The position numbers and the translations under genes are program-made. From Planctomycetaceae bacterium (GTDB taxonomy: Bacteria > Planctomycetota > Planctomycetia > Pirellulales > Pirellulaceae): a stretch of DNA of 64,000 bases. The stretch spans positions 1-64,000 of the forward strand of contig JAEUIQ010000069.1 in the NCBI GenBank assembly GCA_016794985.1, written 5' to 3'. The notes beneath the pieces are model-generated. The model was not told where the DNA came from and ran no database searches. It worked only from the letters and a program-made list of their open reading frames with translations. Below are positions 24,801 to 33,788 of this stretch, piece by piece; the stretch's first letter is position 1; each line of letters starts with the position of its first letter.

Positions 24801-27800
24801 ACACCGTTGGCCGATTTTGAGCCGGGGCGAGAATCTGAAGTCCATGTGGTTTGCCAGCCGTCGCCACCCAAAAATTGGCAAATGTTGCTCCAGGACCCCG
24901 CGAGCAATAACCCCAACAACATGGTTGATGCGACAAAGTAGTACGGCCATGGCACGCAGATCGCAGCCATGACGCAGAAGCCGCCGATCCACCATGACAC
25001 CACCCCGGGGCGGCTCGGAGATATCCGTAGACAACTGAGGCGCGCGAACAGCATTCCCACGCAACCCAAGAGCAACACCCCCCAATGTGAAGCCTCAAAG
25101 ACACGATGGTCCGACACCAGTATCAAATCTTCTCCGCGGTCGTTCGGTGCGAAACCTGATTCCTGACGCCAGCAACGAAAGTGGGTGGTTTCATGTTGGT
25201 TTGTCGGTCGAAATCGACTCCAGCCACTCGGAGTGACGGACGTCGCTCCGCGCGAAATTGGCCAAGACTCTGGCCAAATCAGTGGACTGATCAAGCGGCG
25301 ACTGAGCGAATAGCTCAGCAACGATCGTTCCTTGGGGGCAGCCACCAACGAAAAGTCGTTTGGTAAACACACCAGGCGATCGGAGTTTTCGGCCAGTTCT
25401 AAGATCGGGTTTCTCTGCGGCAAGGATGTCAATCCAGTACACATCCAAAGACTGGCCTCATGCGGAACTTGCCAGAGACACTGAATGCTTTGGACTCCTG
25501 TGCCACTCAACGGGATTCGCAATGTTGAGGATTGGTAATCGACTGGAACAACGGCGTCATTGACGCGAACCTGTTGAACTCGGGCGTTCGTTGGCAAATC
25601 AAGATCGACCAGGCCCGAATTTTCGCAATAAGCACTCAATGTCAGTCGTGTCGACCAACCGTCGCGCCGCCAAGTATCGAGTTGAGTTGCCTGTGAAACC
25701 ACCACGGAATTCCAACCAGTTCTTTCATGAGTGCGAGAGTACTCGACATCGTTGGGGCTACTAAAGACACAACTCGTCGTATCGGTTGTGACTGCCGATC
25801 GAGTTGGTAGACCGCTCGGCTCTCGTTCTGAGGCGAGCCGCGTCAAGTTTTCCGATGGACCCACTACGTGGCGTTCGAAAAACCAACTCCTGCTGTTGTC
25901 GCGATACGCGCGCAAAGATGCTGCCAGCCGTTCGTCCACCGCTCCTGATTTTGTACTTACATGAAACCCGTGAGTTCCCAGAGCATGAGTATCAACGACC
26001 CCGGCAAACGACCTCGCTTTGGGTGTCGAGAACACCAGCAGCTTTCCCGTCACCTCCGCCTGCCATTGTTGTTCAATCAAAATGGAAGTCGCTCCATTCA
26101 GCGGTTGATTGAACCGAACCCGCCATCGATCTTTTTCGGCCGCGGGATTTAGCTCAAATGGAATGGCTTGGTTTTTCTCATCAAACACTTGCCATTGGCC
26201 GGCTGTGTGGGGGGAGTGTGAGCTGGCGACTTCAATTTCATATACCGGTCCGGACGGTTGAATCAACAAGCGATGGACTTGGTGCACCATGCCGGAATCT
26301 TGAACATGATTGCGCGTGTAAGCCAACGCTTCGTAGCTGCCCGTCAGGGCCGTGTTATTCTGTAAGGTCAGGATGGATTGATCGGGACTGAATTGGAAGT
26401 TTCCTGCCCCCAGTGTTCCAGCCAGTTCTGCAGCCTGTAGACGAGCCTCGTCGTTTGCCAAGACGGTCCAACGCAACGGTCCGAGGCTGTCTGCTCGAAT
26501 ACCTGCCGTTCCTCGTAAACTAACCAGGCAAGGACGAGGGGCCTTCGCGAGGGTGTCGGGATTCGCCGTCGCCAGCGATGCATTCGAAATGGCTCGCAAG
26601 ACGCGACAGTCGATATCGACCGGCCATTGCGTCACCGGCCTTACCGCGCGCACTCGTAAGCCCAATGAACCGGTTCCCACTTCGTTTGGCATGGTGACGA
26701 GTACCACTTGGCGATCGTCTCGGATACTCAACAGCCAAGGCAGTGGCGTGAGATTGGATTCGGAGACTCGGTCCGCCGGGTTGGACGCGGCTTGTCGCGG
26801 ATCAAACGAAGCGATTTGTTCGATTTGCCATTGCGATCCGACTTCGAACGCACTGACGTTCGAGTCATTGAAACGCAGGTCTGGCATGAGATACTGCTCG
26901 GCTTCCAGCGACTCTTGATTCGCCGTCACCAAAACAATATCCGGAGGCGAAGGCTTTCCGAAAACGGAATTCGCTGATGAAAGGTCGACCAACACCGCGA
27001 CTTGAGCTTCCGGGCTTCCCCATTGAAATGACAAACTTTGAGTCTCACCCAATTCCTGGCAGCGAACCAAGCGGCTGTCAATCAGCTCATAATTCTTCAA
27101 TGAAAGCGGAGCTTCGATACGAACTTGAACGTTGCCGACGGTCCACGCGTGCCCAGGCAAGCTGACGCGAGGAACCACTGTTCTACCGTTGTGAACCGGC
27201 GGTAGTGTTCCGACCAAACGAATTTGATTGGATAGTCCCCAAACTTGCCAAGGCAACGTCAAGCTCAAGTGGTTACTGTCGGTCGCGGCCAACTTGAAGG
27301 GCCGCACGGTCCCGTTCACTTCGCATGCTAGGAGTTCTACCCCGTGCGGAACTTCCAAAGTCAGATCGCTTTGTACGGGTTCGCGAAAGTCTAGCGAGAT
27401 CACGGTCTCGTAGCGAGTCGTCGTGCGATTGAGTGTCACGGTGCTGTGCTCGACATAGCGGCCTTCCACTCGCAGCGGGTGCGTCGCACTGTCCGGACCT
27501 ATGAATTGGCCAATCAAATTTGTCGAGTCGCAGATCGCTTGACGATAAACAAAGGCTTCGGCCGAATTGGTTTCGTCGGGTGTGGCGCACCGACTAATTG
27601 GCTGCAGCCATCCATTGATTAAAAACTGAAAGGGATTATTCGTCCTATCTTTGATAAAGGTAATCGTCGAGGGGCAATTTGGAAGTTGAATCTGTCGATG
27701 AGCGTTACTGTCCGTTTGCGTCGCCAAAGTCAAGTTATACCGAACCAACATCCATGGTTCTGCTTGGTTCAACGGCATGCCAAACGAACCCTGCTCGTTG

Positions 27801-28414
27801 ATGGAGAGGGCGACCGGAACTTCGCTATATTCTGCGACGGCTTCAATATTTGTGGGCCACGCCATCCCCGAATTTGAATCACTGTAATCCAACGCTGCCG
27901 TCGTCTTTGGCACAAGGTTGAAGTAATCTGCCGGAATTTTCCAATCGTCAAACGACAGCCAACCCGCATTGGCTTCCTCGGCAAGTGAATCGCTGTCTCG
28001 TACCGTTCGGCTTCGCACGAGTGAGAAACCTTGAATTCCGCCGCCCGGTAAAATCGTTAGCCAATGTCGCAGCGGTTCCGCTCGCGAGATCGGGATCTGT
28101 TTTTGCTGGGCGGCTGCTAGGATCTCGGCGAACTTAGCCGAGGAGAGCGGCAAGAACGCCGGTCGATCTCTCATAAACTCCACTAAGCGATCTTCGGGGA
28201 CAAACAATCGCCGAATCTTCAAATCTGTTGACTCGGGGCCGCTCCCAATTTGGCTCACGATCTCAGAATTCGTCGTGGAATTCTCTTGGCCTTGTGAGTG
28301 CTTGATTGAAGTAAAACTTTCGCTCCAACCTAGGCCCAGCGCGATGAAAATGAGGGGTAGTGCCATGGAGCGAGCCCACAAGATTTTGCCGCCGCCGATC
28401 TTGATGGGGCTCAT
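21830..28414 (-). CDS. Giant membrane-anchored beta-rich protein, two fused units
   Basis: 2194 residues; I do not recognise a named family. N-terminal export signal 'SMALPLIFIALGLGWS', then 'LFVPEDRLVEFMRDRPAF' (about residue 69), a long beta-rich ectodomain, membrane segments at about 1109-1125 and 1135-1174, a second signal-like segment 'SLWIGAIALGLGLS' (about 1208), 'VVYLSPELYRTL' (about 1283), another beta-rich ectodomain, and membrane segments at about 2116-2134 and 2143-2184. The motif 'LPxxxxVxQVxVNG' followed by a hydrophobic 'IPL' strand recurs (residues near 361, 943, 1356). The halves thus look like two copies of the upstream gene's layout. ATG at 28414 overlaps the upstream stop in an ATGA, implying coupled translation. 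Most of the protein should be extracytoplasmic. Confidence 0.75.
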   Translation of the reverse strand: MSPIKIGGGKILWARSMALPLIFIALGLGWSESFTSIKHSQGQENSTTNSEIVSQIGSGPESTDLKIRRLFVPEDRLVEFMRDRPAFLPLSSAKFAEILAAAQQKQIPISRAEPLRHWLTILPGGGIQGFSLVRSRTVRDSDSLAEEANAGWLSFDDWKIPADYFNLVPKTTAALDYSDSNSGMAWPTNIEAVAEYSEVPVALSINEQGSFGMPLNQAEPWMLVRYNLTLATQTDSNAHRQIQLPNCPSTITFIKDRTNNPFQFLINGWLQPISRCATPDETNSAEAFVYRQAICDSTNLIGQFIGPDSATHPLRVEGRYVEHSTVTLNRTTTRYETVISLDFREPVQSDLTLEVPHGVELLACEVNGTVRPFKLAATDSNHLSLTLPWQVWGLSNQIRLVGTLPPVHNGRTVVPRVSLPGHAWTVGNVQVRIEAPLSLKNYELIDSRLVRCQELGETQSLSFQWGSPEAQVAVLVDLSSANSVFGKPSPPDIVLVTANQESLEAEQYLMPDLRFNDSNVSAFEVGSQWQIEQIASFDPRQAASNPADRVSESNLTPLPWLLSIRDDRQVVLVTMPNEVGTGSLGLRVRAVRPVTQWPVDIDCRVLRAISNASLATANPDTLAKAPRPCLVSLRGTAGIRADSLGPLRWTVLANDEARLQAAELAGTLGAGNFQFSPDQSILTLQNNTALTGSYEALAYTRNHVQDSGMVHQVHRLLIQPSGPVYEIEVASSHSPHTAGQWQVFDEKNQAIPFELNPAAEKDRWRVRFNQPLNGATSILIEQQWQAEVTGKLLVFSTPKARSFAGVVDTHALGTHGFHVSTKSGAVDERLAASLRAYRDNSRSWFFERHVVGPSENLTRLASEREPSGLPTRSAVTTDTTSCVFSSPNDVEYSRTHERTGWNSVVVSQATQLDTWRRDGWSTRLTLSAYCENSGLVDLDLPTNARVQQVRVNDAVVPVDYQSSTLRIPLSGTGVQSIQCLWQVPHEASLWMCTGLTSLPQRNPILELAENSDRLVCLPNDFSLVAAPKERSLLSYSLSRRLISPLIWPESWPISRGATSVTPSGWSRFRPTNQHETTHFRCWRQESGFAPNDRGEDLILVSDHRVFEASHWGVLLLGCVGMLFARLSCLRISPSRPGVVSWWIGGFCVMAAICVPWPYYFVASTMLLGLLLAGSWSNICQFLGGDGWQTTWTSDSRPGSKSANGVRTAPSSLWIGAIALGLGLSQTSGHDSLASTSVTSEHGSRYPQERSVPEGKPLTANSILPTPDDYQAVVVPVDAEQKPIANVVYLSPELYRTLTEQPQSTMAVNDLEVRNAQHTVEYDAQLERFFRLTTQYTCRTQSKRTYFLPSSTTGEHVIRQVRVNGVPVLFQRRSDRIAVPLENGTNILSIAYDLQSTKTSLELATLGTSESYVVLNGVPNGLQAVAIDQDNPQQRFRSSIQRRFRIDRIKRLLVEVNRQSNEGVPPSVETWLSIQPQQTQCELRMTLGPALKYRSEWLFQVDPRLVLPTGFQSSSSTWSLDRLPEVQRPTNAKSGPVYRLLFSKDHPPHETITIPWEYRERSFGVVIPPQIEILHPMDTQVRNWLVLRVAEGLVYRTAELARTNYRRANMIEVENARAAQTSRETDPGSTARTPSAESVETIKPNLSNVFVYEVTPSVKEGPHPILGKLSLQPTQVSGTLRQDVQLRETSATITMDGELKVSHGELGQLPFRLPSGTKIQSLVITTAQQNEVAWTIQQRLATSDEVMVLLRSPLNGTLKFNMTADVPLGVQGSVRLPWARFLPPLEVNQTLQIQDSSSIWQLPTSNENLGALQAPQTFVVATDSADNIDQLFLVRSPNMGETSEPAAIGRPALSPNETGSVNPVDLVTSVSQTAESDSAAVEVLASRLVLVRSTGNSQTKGSHTETPGQVEALLQILLRNHRQSSAMVRVPVEATVLRGWVDQNPAIATLLPTSNQPPPIENNDNASDLVSVADASTGRTLRLSLDPLEDYSLITLQVLWQSAAEQMAFSLPEIVAEGKVPVHLSGFRGTTCPEDLLRQATPLAPESSFNVQEVLARKTTDWNQEDLGRGWPAGHPLVKMAEEPWPDAGNWLLPGMSTKINTIAEPGLPPNELAGEPIWGWFLVVSLFISIWFLGAFWPRFVPNPVVWGDFGWLIVAGGVWLAGGQVWLLTLLLLLGLSFLVCRILRLRFSWRFA

Positions 28415-31400
28415 GTTGGCTCCCCAACCGAGACGCTGCTGCGTCGGGATAACGATGGGTTGGAGCGTTCTTGTTCGCCGGCCGCTTCGTTCCAGTACGA
28501 CCGAGTGGCATCCGATGTCATCTCGGTTGCGACCCCACGTTCCACTCGACGTGTCGCGAATTCGATCCACAGCACGAGCATGGAAGCCATCAAGGTCAGC
28601 ACGGCCCACGGTGCCGTTTCCCAACCCAAATGCGGCCATTGCCAGGCTATCAATACGAGTCCGCCGGCAAGACTTAGCCAAAACGCGGACTGGCGATGCC
28701 AACCCAATGCCCAACTCGCCAAGACGACACCACAACCGATCAGAATCGCTGCCAACCGAAACCAACGGCGATGGACCATGATCAATCCGTAGTGGCTGGG
28801 TTCGTGGTCCGACTGATAAACGGTAATCGCGGCGCCTGCATTCGCCTCCACTTGTTCGTCGCCATTCGCCAGCGTCGGGGTAGCAGTGGGCAACCAAGTC
28901 AACTCGTTGGATGCCCATAAGATTTGCCAAACGTCGCTGGACATTATCTCCCAAGTGAAGTCGCGGCACCATTGTTGGTTGGGGAAGTTCGGCAATTGCA
29001 ACGTCAACGGCGTCCAGATCCCGCTTGGTTGAGTCCGAGCGTACCAAATATCGATACGATAACGCGCAGCTTTTGTCTCGGCCGCCTCGACACTTGAAGT
29101 GGTTTGGTCTTCGTTCGCGATCTCGAAAGTAATCGTGTTCTCTTCTGAGTTGCGTTCGAAGGTTGTGGTTTGTCCCTGGACCAATACTTGCCGAACATCC
29201 AATTCTGCGGGAATGGCGACCGTGAGTTTTCGTTCTTGACTGGCCAAGCTCGTGGTCATCTGCTCTCGACGATGGTCGCCACTCCACCAAGTTCGAACAT
29301 GAATGGCGTCAATGGCGACCTCCGCGACACGCGGCTCCAATTGCCGACGCTCAATTACAAAATGAAGAGGCCAAGGACCATTGACGAACCAGTTCCGCCA
29401 TGAATCACCGACTTCTGTCGAGATCAGATTCCCCCATTCGTTGGTTGAGACCCGATCCTCTTGATCTGCGAGTCGTGGCGTTTGTAGGTTTCTTTGTCTG
29501 ATTTGCCAGCCGGCAATTTGCGCCGCCAAAAATCGATGCAGTGAGTCGTCGTCATCGATCGGTACCAATCGCGTCAGAGGCTCCACTGCCACCTGCAGAG
29601 AAGGAACCACAATTCGCGAAGGCTGACGATCGTCGGGCAGCGTTGTTTCGCTCAACAAGTGCGTCACTTCGAGCCGCAAGTTGCCCAGCAGCCGTTCTGA
29701 GCTCAAGGGAAACTCGATGGCATGAAACTCCCGACCAGCGACGCGAACGATGGTCGTTTTCAGTGGCAAAACTTCGTTTCCTAATCGAACTTGCAGTTGC
29801 TTTATCGGTGCGACGTTCGACAGCAGCAAGCTCAAGCCCGGCAGCGGTTGATTGGAAACCTCCACCATCAACTCGTGCCGAACGGGATACCAATTTTCAG
29901 TGCTACTTGCTTCTTGGGATTTCGGAAACAATTGAGTTGTCTGCTGCATCAACACGGTCCGTGGTCGGAGTCCCAATTGGCCGCGCAAAACAACCGGCGC
30001 GTTGGCGTCTCGCGCCCGAAATTGGACAGGAGAAGCGGCATCGCGCACGACCGAACTGTTGGTCGCATCAAACTGAAACTCTTGACTTGGATCACTCAGC
30101 ACGAGAACGACTTGCGCCGGTTGTTGGACCAAAGCGACTTCTCCCTCAATCTGCGGCAGGATCAGGTCGAAGTGGTCCGGAGTCTGCATTTGCAAGGTAC
30201 AATCAAATTCCAAATCGCCATCCGGTCCCACCACTTGGGCAGCGGGATCGATCAACAAACGACCTTCTTGAGCTTGAATACTGCTGTCCCCGGACAGGTA
30301 TTGCCAGGACCCTAACTGTAGTCGAAGCGGCGCGTTGAACTTTCCTTGAATTTGACAGCGAAATCGAGCGGTCATGACAATTTGCTGTGTCACGATCAAT
30401 GTATATTCGGATGCGACACGCACTTGAATCGCTTGCGGTCGATTGATCAAGGTCAAGCGAAAATCCTGACGCTCGAGGTTGAAGGCCGTCGAGTCCGACT
30501 TCTCTTGGGCGTTGGTTCGCAGTGAAACTCCGGGGCCCAACTGCCATTGTGTTGCCACTTCGCGATCTTTAACCAACTCCAAAGAACTGGAAGTAAATAA
30601 ACAATCCAAGACCTGGGGTCCGCCCAACTCGACGCGAGATTCGTCCAATTCGGGAGCGTCTTGGCCCAATACCGTATAGGTCAATTGAAGTTGTGTTGCT
30701 TCGGTGACGCCTTTGTCGAACAGCAAACGCACGTATTGAGCTCCGGGCGGAACTTGCGAAGCCAATTGTCGCGCTTCACCTTCACTAATTCGTTGGATTC
30801 GGACGTTGCTTTGTTGCGTGGAGAAATTCTCGGCGTTTGCTGGTATGGCCAAGGTCAAATCCGCGACTGCTTGATTGAGTGGCGTCAAGTTCAACAGAGT
30901 ATTGACTTGCCAATTCCCGCCGCCAATCGATTGCACGCGCAACAGCGAATCGATTCTGGCTTTGAGCGGAAACGAGACCGTGGTTGCCGCGGCCGCTTGC
31001 CATGAAACTACGGATTGCTCCGATAGTTCTCGAATCTGTACGACGGTTCGACCATCACTCTCGGTTGTTTGCAGGTCGGTCACGTTGCCCGCACTAACCT
31101 CCAGCGACGTCGCTGCGAGTTCCAAACGAAAGGTTGTTTCCGTCGGATGTGGAAACGAAATGGGTAACTGGTGAATGTTTCCAATTCGTCGAATAGAGGC
31201 CGACAGCGGTAATTCGAATTCAAGAATCTCGCCAATCGGACCGCTCGCGTGAAGCACTAGGCCGCCGTTGTCGCCACGGGTCAAATAATGTTGGGCGGAT
31301 GCAGGACCTCCCACCAAGCCCTGCAGCACCCAACCGTTCATCCCCAACGGGATCTGCTGCCAGCCTTCTTGGCTCAATAGAACCTGCAACCGCACCCGCA

Positions 31401-31881
31401 TGTTGACACGGGAAACAGCCGGATCCGCTTCACCGAGAAAATTTGCCTGGACGACGCGAAAGCCACTCGAGACGGGAACCGTTGGCGATTCCGTGGCGCG
31501 CTGTTGTTGCAGCAGGCGTTCGAACTCCTCAAACGGAATTCGGAAGACGGGGATCAGTTGGCCATTCTTGTCCGGAAGATAGTACGTATCCAGGGCCGAC
31601 ATCTGGATTCGTTTGGCGCTGGTCGGTAATGGTTCATCGGGAGTCCCGGCCGTCGTTGGCAACGGTGAGATCGATTGGGCCCGAGCGACTCCCGGACCGC
31701 TTGCGACCTGGAGCCAAAGCAAGGCAAACAGACCAATTCCGGTCGCTAATCGCGTACCAAACCCGTAACCGGGTCGGGACAAGCCAATCCAGTGACAAAT
31801 GACACAGCAGACGCTCGTCAGGAGCGTGGGAGCCCTCCCCAAATTGGGCCAAACGGCGAGGGCGACCTGGCAACCAGACAA
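28411..31881 (-). CDS. Large membrane-anchored beta-rich protein, single unit
   Basis: 1156 residues with no recognised family. An N-terminal signal or anchor (about residues 40-70, 'ATGIGLFALLWLQVASG'), the segment 'YYLPDKNGQLIPVF' (about 97-110) followed by 'FEEFERLLQQQ', a long beta-rich ectodomain, and three C-terminal membrane segments (about 1037-1059, 1064-1085, 1090-1108). The motif 'DVRQVLVQGQ' (about 894) matches repeats in the downstream giant gene. TTG at 31881 is chosen because GGAGG (plus-strand CCTCC at 31887-31891) stands 5 bases upstream; an internal TTG at 31782 has no ribosome site. It is the first gene of a two-gene operon with ATGA overlap. Confidence 0.75.
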   Translation of the reverse strand: MSGCQVALAVWPNLGRAPTLLTSVCCVICHWIGLSRPGYGFGTRLATGIGLFALLWLQVASGPGVARAQSISPLPTTAGTPDEPLPTSAKRIQMSALDTYYLPDKNGQLIPVFRIPFEEFERLLQQQRATESPTVPVSSGFRVVQANFLGEADPAVSRVNMRVRLQVLLSQEGWQQIPLGMNGWVLQGLVGGPASAQHYLTRGDNGGLVLHASGPIGEILEFELPLSASIRRIGNIHQLPISFPHPTETTFRLELAATSLEVSAGNVTDLQTTESDGRTVVQIRELSEQSVVSWQAAAATTVSFPLKARIDSLLRVQSIGGGNWQVNTLLNLTPLNQAVADLTLAIPANAENFSTQQSNVRIQRISEGEARQLASQVPPGAQYVRLLFDKGVTEATQLQLTYTVLGQDAPELDESRVELGGPQVLDCLFTSSSLELVKDREVATQWQLGPGVSLRTNAQEKSDSTAFNLERQDFRLTLINRPQAIQVRVASEYTLIVTQQIVMTARFRCQIQGKFNAPLRLQLGSWQYLSGDSSIQAQEGRLLIDPAAQVVGPDGDLEFDCTLQMQTPDHFDLILPQIEGEVALVQQPAQVVLVLSDPSQEFQFDATNSSVVRDAASPVQFRARDANAPVVLRGQLGLRPRTVLMQQTTQLFPKSQEASSTENWYPVRHELMVEVSNQPLPGLSLLLSNVAPIKQLQVRLGNEVLPLKTTIVRVAGREFHAIEFPLSSERLLGNLRLEVTHLLSETTLPDDRQPSRIVVPSLQVAVEPLTRLVPIDDDDSLHRFLAAQIAGWQIRQRNLQTPRLADQEDRVSTNEWGNLISTEVGDSWRNWFVNGPWPLHFVIERRQLEPRVAEVAIDAIHVRTWWSGDHRREQMTTSLASQERKLTVAIPAELDVRQVLVQGQTTTFERNSEENTITFEIANEDQTTSSVEAAETKAARYRIDIWYARTQPSGIWTPLTLQLPNFPNQQWCRDFTWEIMSSDVWQILWASNELTWLPTATPTLANGDEQVEANAGAAITVYQSDHEPSHYGLIMVHRRWFRLAAILIGCGVVLASWALGWHRQSAFWLSLAGGLVLIAWQWPHLGWETAPWAVLTLMASMLVLWIEFATRRVERGVATEMTSDATRSYWNEAAGEQERSNPSLSRRSSVSVGEPT

Positions 31882-32215
31882 TCAAGCCTCCGATTGGGCG
31901 GCGAACAACCATCGAACTCAAACGGCGCGGGCAGACCGACGTCGACTGCCACGTTGTATTCTAGTCGTTTGGGTCTGCTCAACCAATTGATTGAGCCACA
32001 AAAATCAACAACCTAGATCCGTTGCGAACCGTGTAATCCGATTAAGCTGCCCGGCCACAAAGTCTGCCGCACACGCCCTGTACCATTCGTCGCGGCATGC
32101 CCTCCGGCCATGGAACAGGCCATGTGCCATCCGCCGACCTTAAAAACGCCGACTTCTTACGGGTTGCGGCCCATGGAAAGTCCCCACAACCGTCCGGCTT
32201 CGACCGGCATTCCGA
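31882..32215. other. Intergenic region between pepA and the giant-gene operon
   Basis: These 334 bases lie between two minus-strand genes and should hold the pepA terminator and the promoter of the giant genes. I found no clear hairpin with T tract, no promoter pair, no RNA gene and no repeat. Confidence 0.35.
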
Positions 32216-33667
32216 TTATCCGCGGTAGTTTCGCGCCAACTCGATCAAAGTTGGCACAAAGCAGCCACTGGCCCCACCATCAATCCAATTCCAGGGACGT
32301 TCCGCAAACGAGGGTCCTGCGATGTCGACATGTACCCAAGGAGTATCACCGACGAAGCGTTCCAGAAATTTGGCCGCTGTGATTGCTCCGCCCCATCGTC
32401 CATCACCCACGTTTTTGATGTCCGCCACGGAGCTGGAAATCAAATCGTTGTACAGCGAGTACATCGGCATTTGCCAAGCCCAATCGCCCGCGCGAGTTGC
32501 GGCTTGCAAGACGGTATCACACCAAGCTTGCTGGTTGGTGAAGACTCCGGAAACTTGTCGCCCCAATGCCACCATGCAGGCTCCGGTCAATGTGGCAAGA
32601 TCGATCAAGTGGCGAACACCGTGACCACAAGCGACATGCATGGTATCCGCCAAAACCAATCGCCCTTCCGCATCCGTGTTGTGCACCTCCACGCTAACGC
32701 CCGCGCGCGTTCGAATGACATCGCCTAATTTGTAGCTGTCGCCGGAAACCATGTTTTCAACCAAGCCACAGTAGGCTGAAACATTAACCGGCAACTGCAT
32801 ACGAGCGATGGCCTGCATCGCACCGACAACTGTGGCCGCACCCGCCATGTCGCATTTCATATCCAACATGCTTTCCGACGGCTTAAGCGATAAGCCACCG
32901 GAGTCAAAAGTAACGCCTTTGCCCACCAGTGCCAACACCGGCGCGTTCGCCGCCGCGCCGCGATAATGCAACATCAATAACTGTGGTTCACGGACCGAGC
33001 CACGTCCCACTGCCAAGATCGCTTGGCAATTCTCCGAGGCCAACCGAGTGGCATCCCACACTTCCGATCGAATGGGCAAACCCGACAATGTCGCTTGAAC
33101 CTGTTCGACGAACGATTGCGGGTACATGTCGGCCGGCGGGGTATTGACCAACAATCGCGTCCAATTCACCGCTTGGCCCAGGACTTGTCCTTCGACCAAC
33201 TGTTGGTCGGTTAGTCCGGAGAAAAGTAATTCGCCAAACGGGAAGAGCTTCTTTTCTGCCCGATAAAGATCTTGACCCGTACAACCAACCATCGCACCGC
33301 AAACACCAGCAACAGGCGATGGGAATGGAACAAAAAAGGCAACTTGCCCACGTTGCTTGGCGGCCAATTTCTTCGCGGCTGCACCTGCTGCTTCACGGGA
33401 CAGCCGAGCAGCTTCCGCTGGCGACCCATTCTCCATTCCCACCACCAGTACGCACTTGGTCGCTAGACCGCTCGTCGGATACAGGGTCACCGTCGAGGCG
33501 TGGGCGCCTGAGAATTCGCCAGACTCCAACAAACGCCGAATGACGCCACCCAACGCGATATCGACCTCCTCCGCCGCAGGTGTCAACTGTTGGTCGCTCA
33601 ATACCGCGACCACGATTGCTTCGGCCGTGCAGTTGACTACGGATGCCGAGGTTGCTGCTACCTTCAT
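32216..33667 (-). CDS. pepA: Leucyl aminopeptidase, M17 family
   Basis: 483 residues. The family signature 'NTDAEGRL' is near residue 329, preceded by the metal-binding 'GKGVTFDSGGLSLKP' and 'MKCDMAGAATV' segments; the N-terminal non-catalytic domain is present. Family members are cytosolic hexameric di-metal enzymes that release N-terminal residues from peptides; some also bind DNA. All visible active-site residues are kept. The gene is divergent from the UbiD-family gene, with 121 bases between starts. Confidence 0.95.
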   Translation of the reverse strand: MKVAATSASVVNCTAEAIVVAVLSDQQLTPAAEEVDIALGGVIRRLLESGEFSGAHASTVTLYPTSGLATKCVLVVGMENGSPAEAARLSREAAGAAAKKLAAKQRGQVAFFVPFPSPVAGVCGAMVGCTGQDLYRAEKKLFPFGELLFSGLTDQQLVEGQVLGQAVNWTRLLVNTPPADMYPQSFVEQVQATLSGLPIRSEVWDATRLASENCQAILAVGRGSVREPQLLMLHYRGAAANAPVLALVGKGVTFDSGGLSLKPSESMLDMKCDMAGAATVVGAMQAIARMQLPVNVSAYCGLVENMVSGDSYKLGDVIRTRAGVSVEVHNTDAEGRLVLADTMHVACGHGVRHLIDLATLTGACMVALGRQVSGVFTNQQAWCDTVLQAATRAGDWAWQMPMYSLYNDLISSSVADIKNVGDGRWGGAITAAKFLERFVGDTPWVHVDIAGPSFAERPWNWIDGGASGCFVPTLIELARNYRG

Positions 33668-33716
33668 TTCGTTGACCTTATTCGCAAATGCTGGATCTTG
33701 AGTTAACCTCTAGCCT

Positions 33717-33739
33717 GTTTGGCAGGTAGAGTGCCAGAC
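33717..33739. repeat. Inverted repeat between pepA and the UbiD gene
   Basis: GTTTGGCA (33717-33724) and TGCCAGAC (33732-33739) pair over 8 bp with one G-T wobble and a 7-base spacer, within the divergent promoter region. It could be an operator or an RNA hairpin; function unknown. Confidence 0.4.
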
Positions 33740-33788
33740 GATTGTAGCGAATCAAGTCGACAATGGGAGTCGCTCGCGCACGAAAGCA

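Noticed and set aside
28415..29290. Open-frame extension of the 2194-aa protein to position 29290, giving 2486 residues.
   Set aside because: It overlaps the coding region of the upstream giant gene in another frame, and the ATG at 28414 overlaps that gene's stop in an ATGA coupling; the extension has no protein-like features.
29541..30338. A 265-residue Arg/Ser-rich open frame antisense to the giant gene.
   Set aside because: No protein-like composition or ribosome site; it opposes a continuous coding frame.
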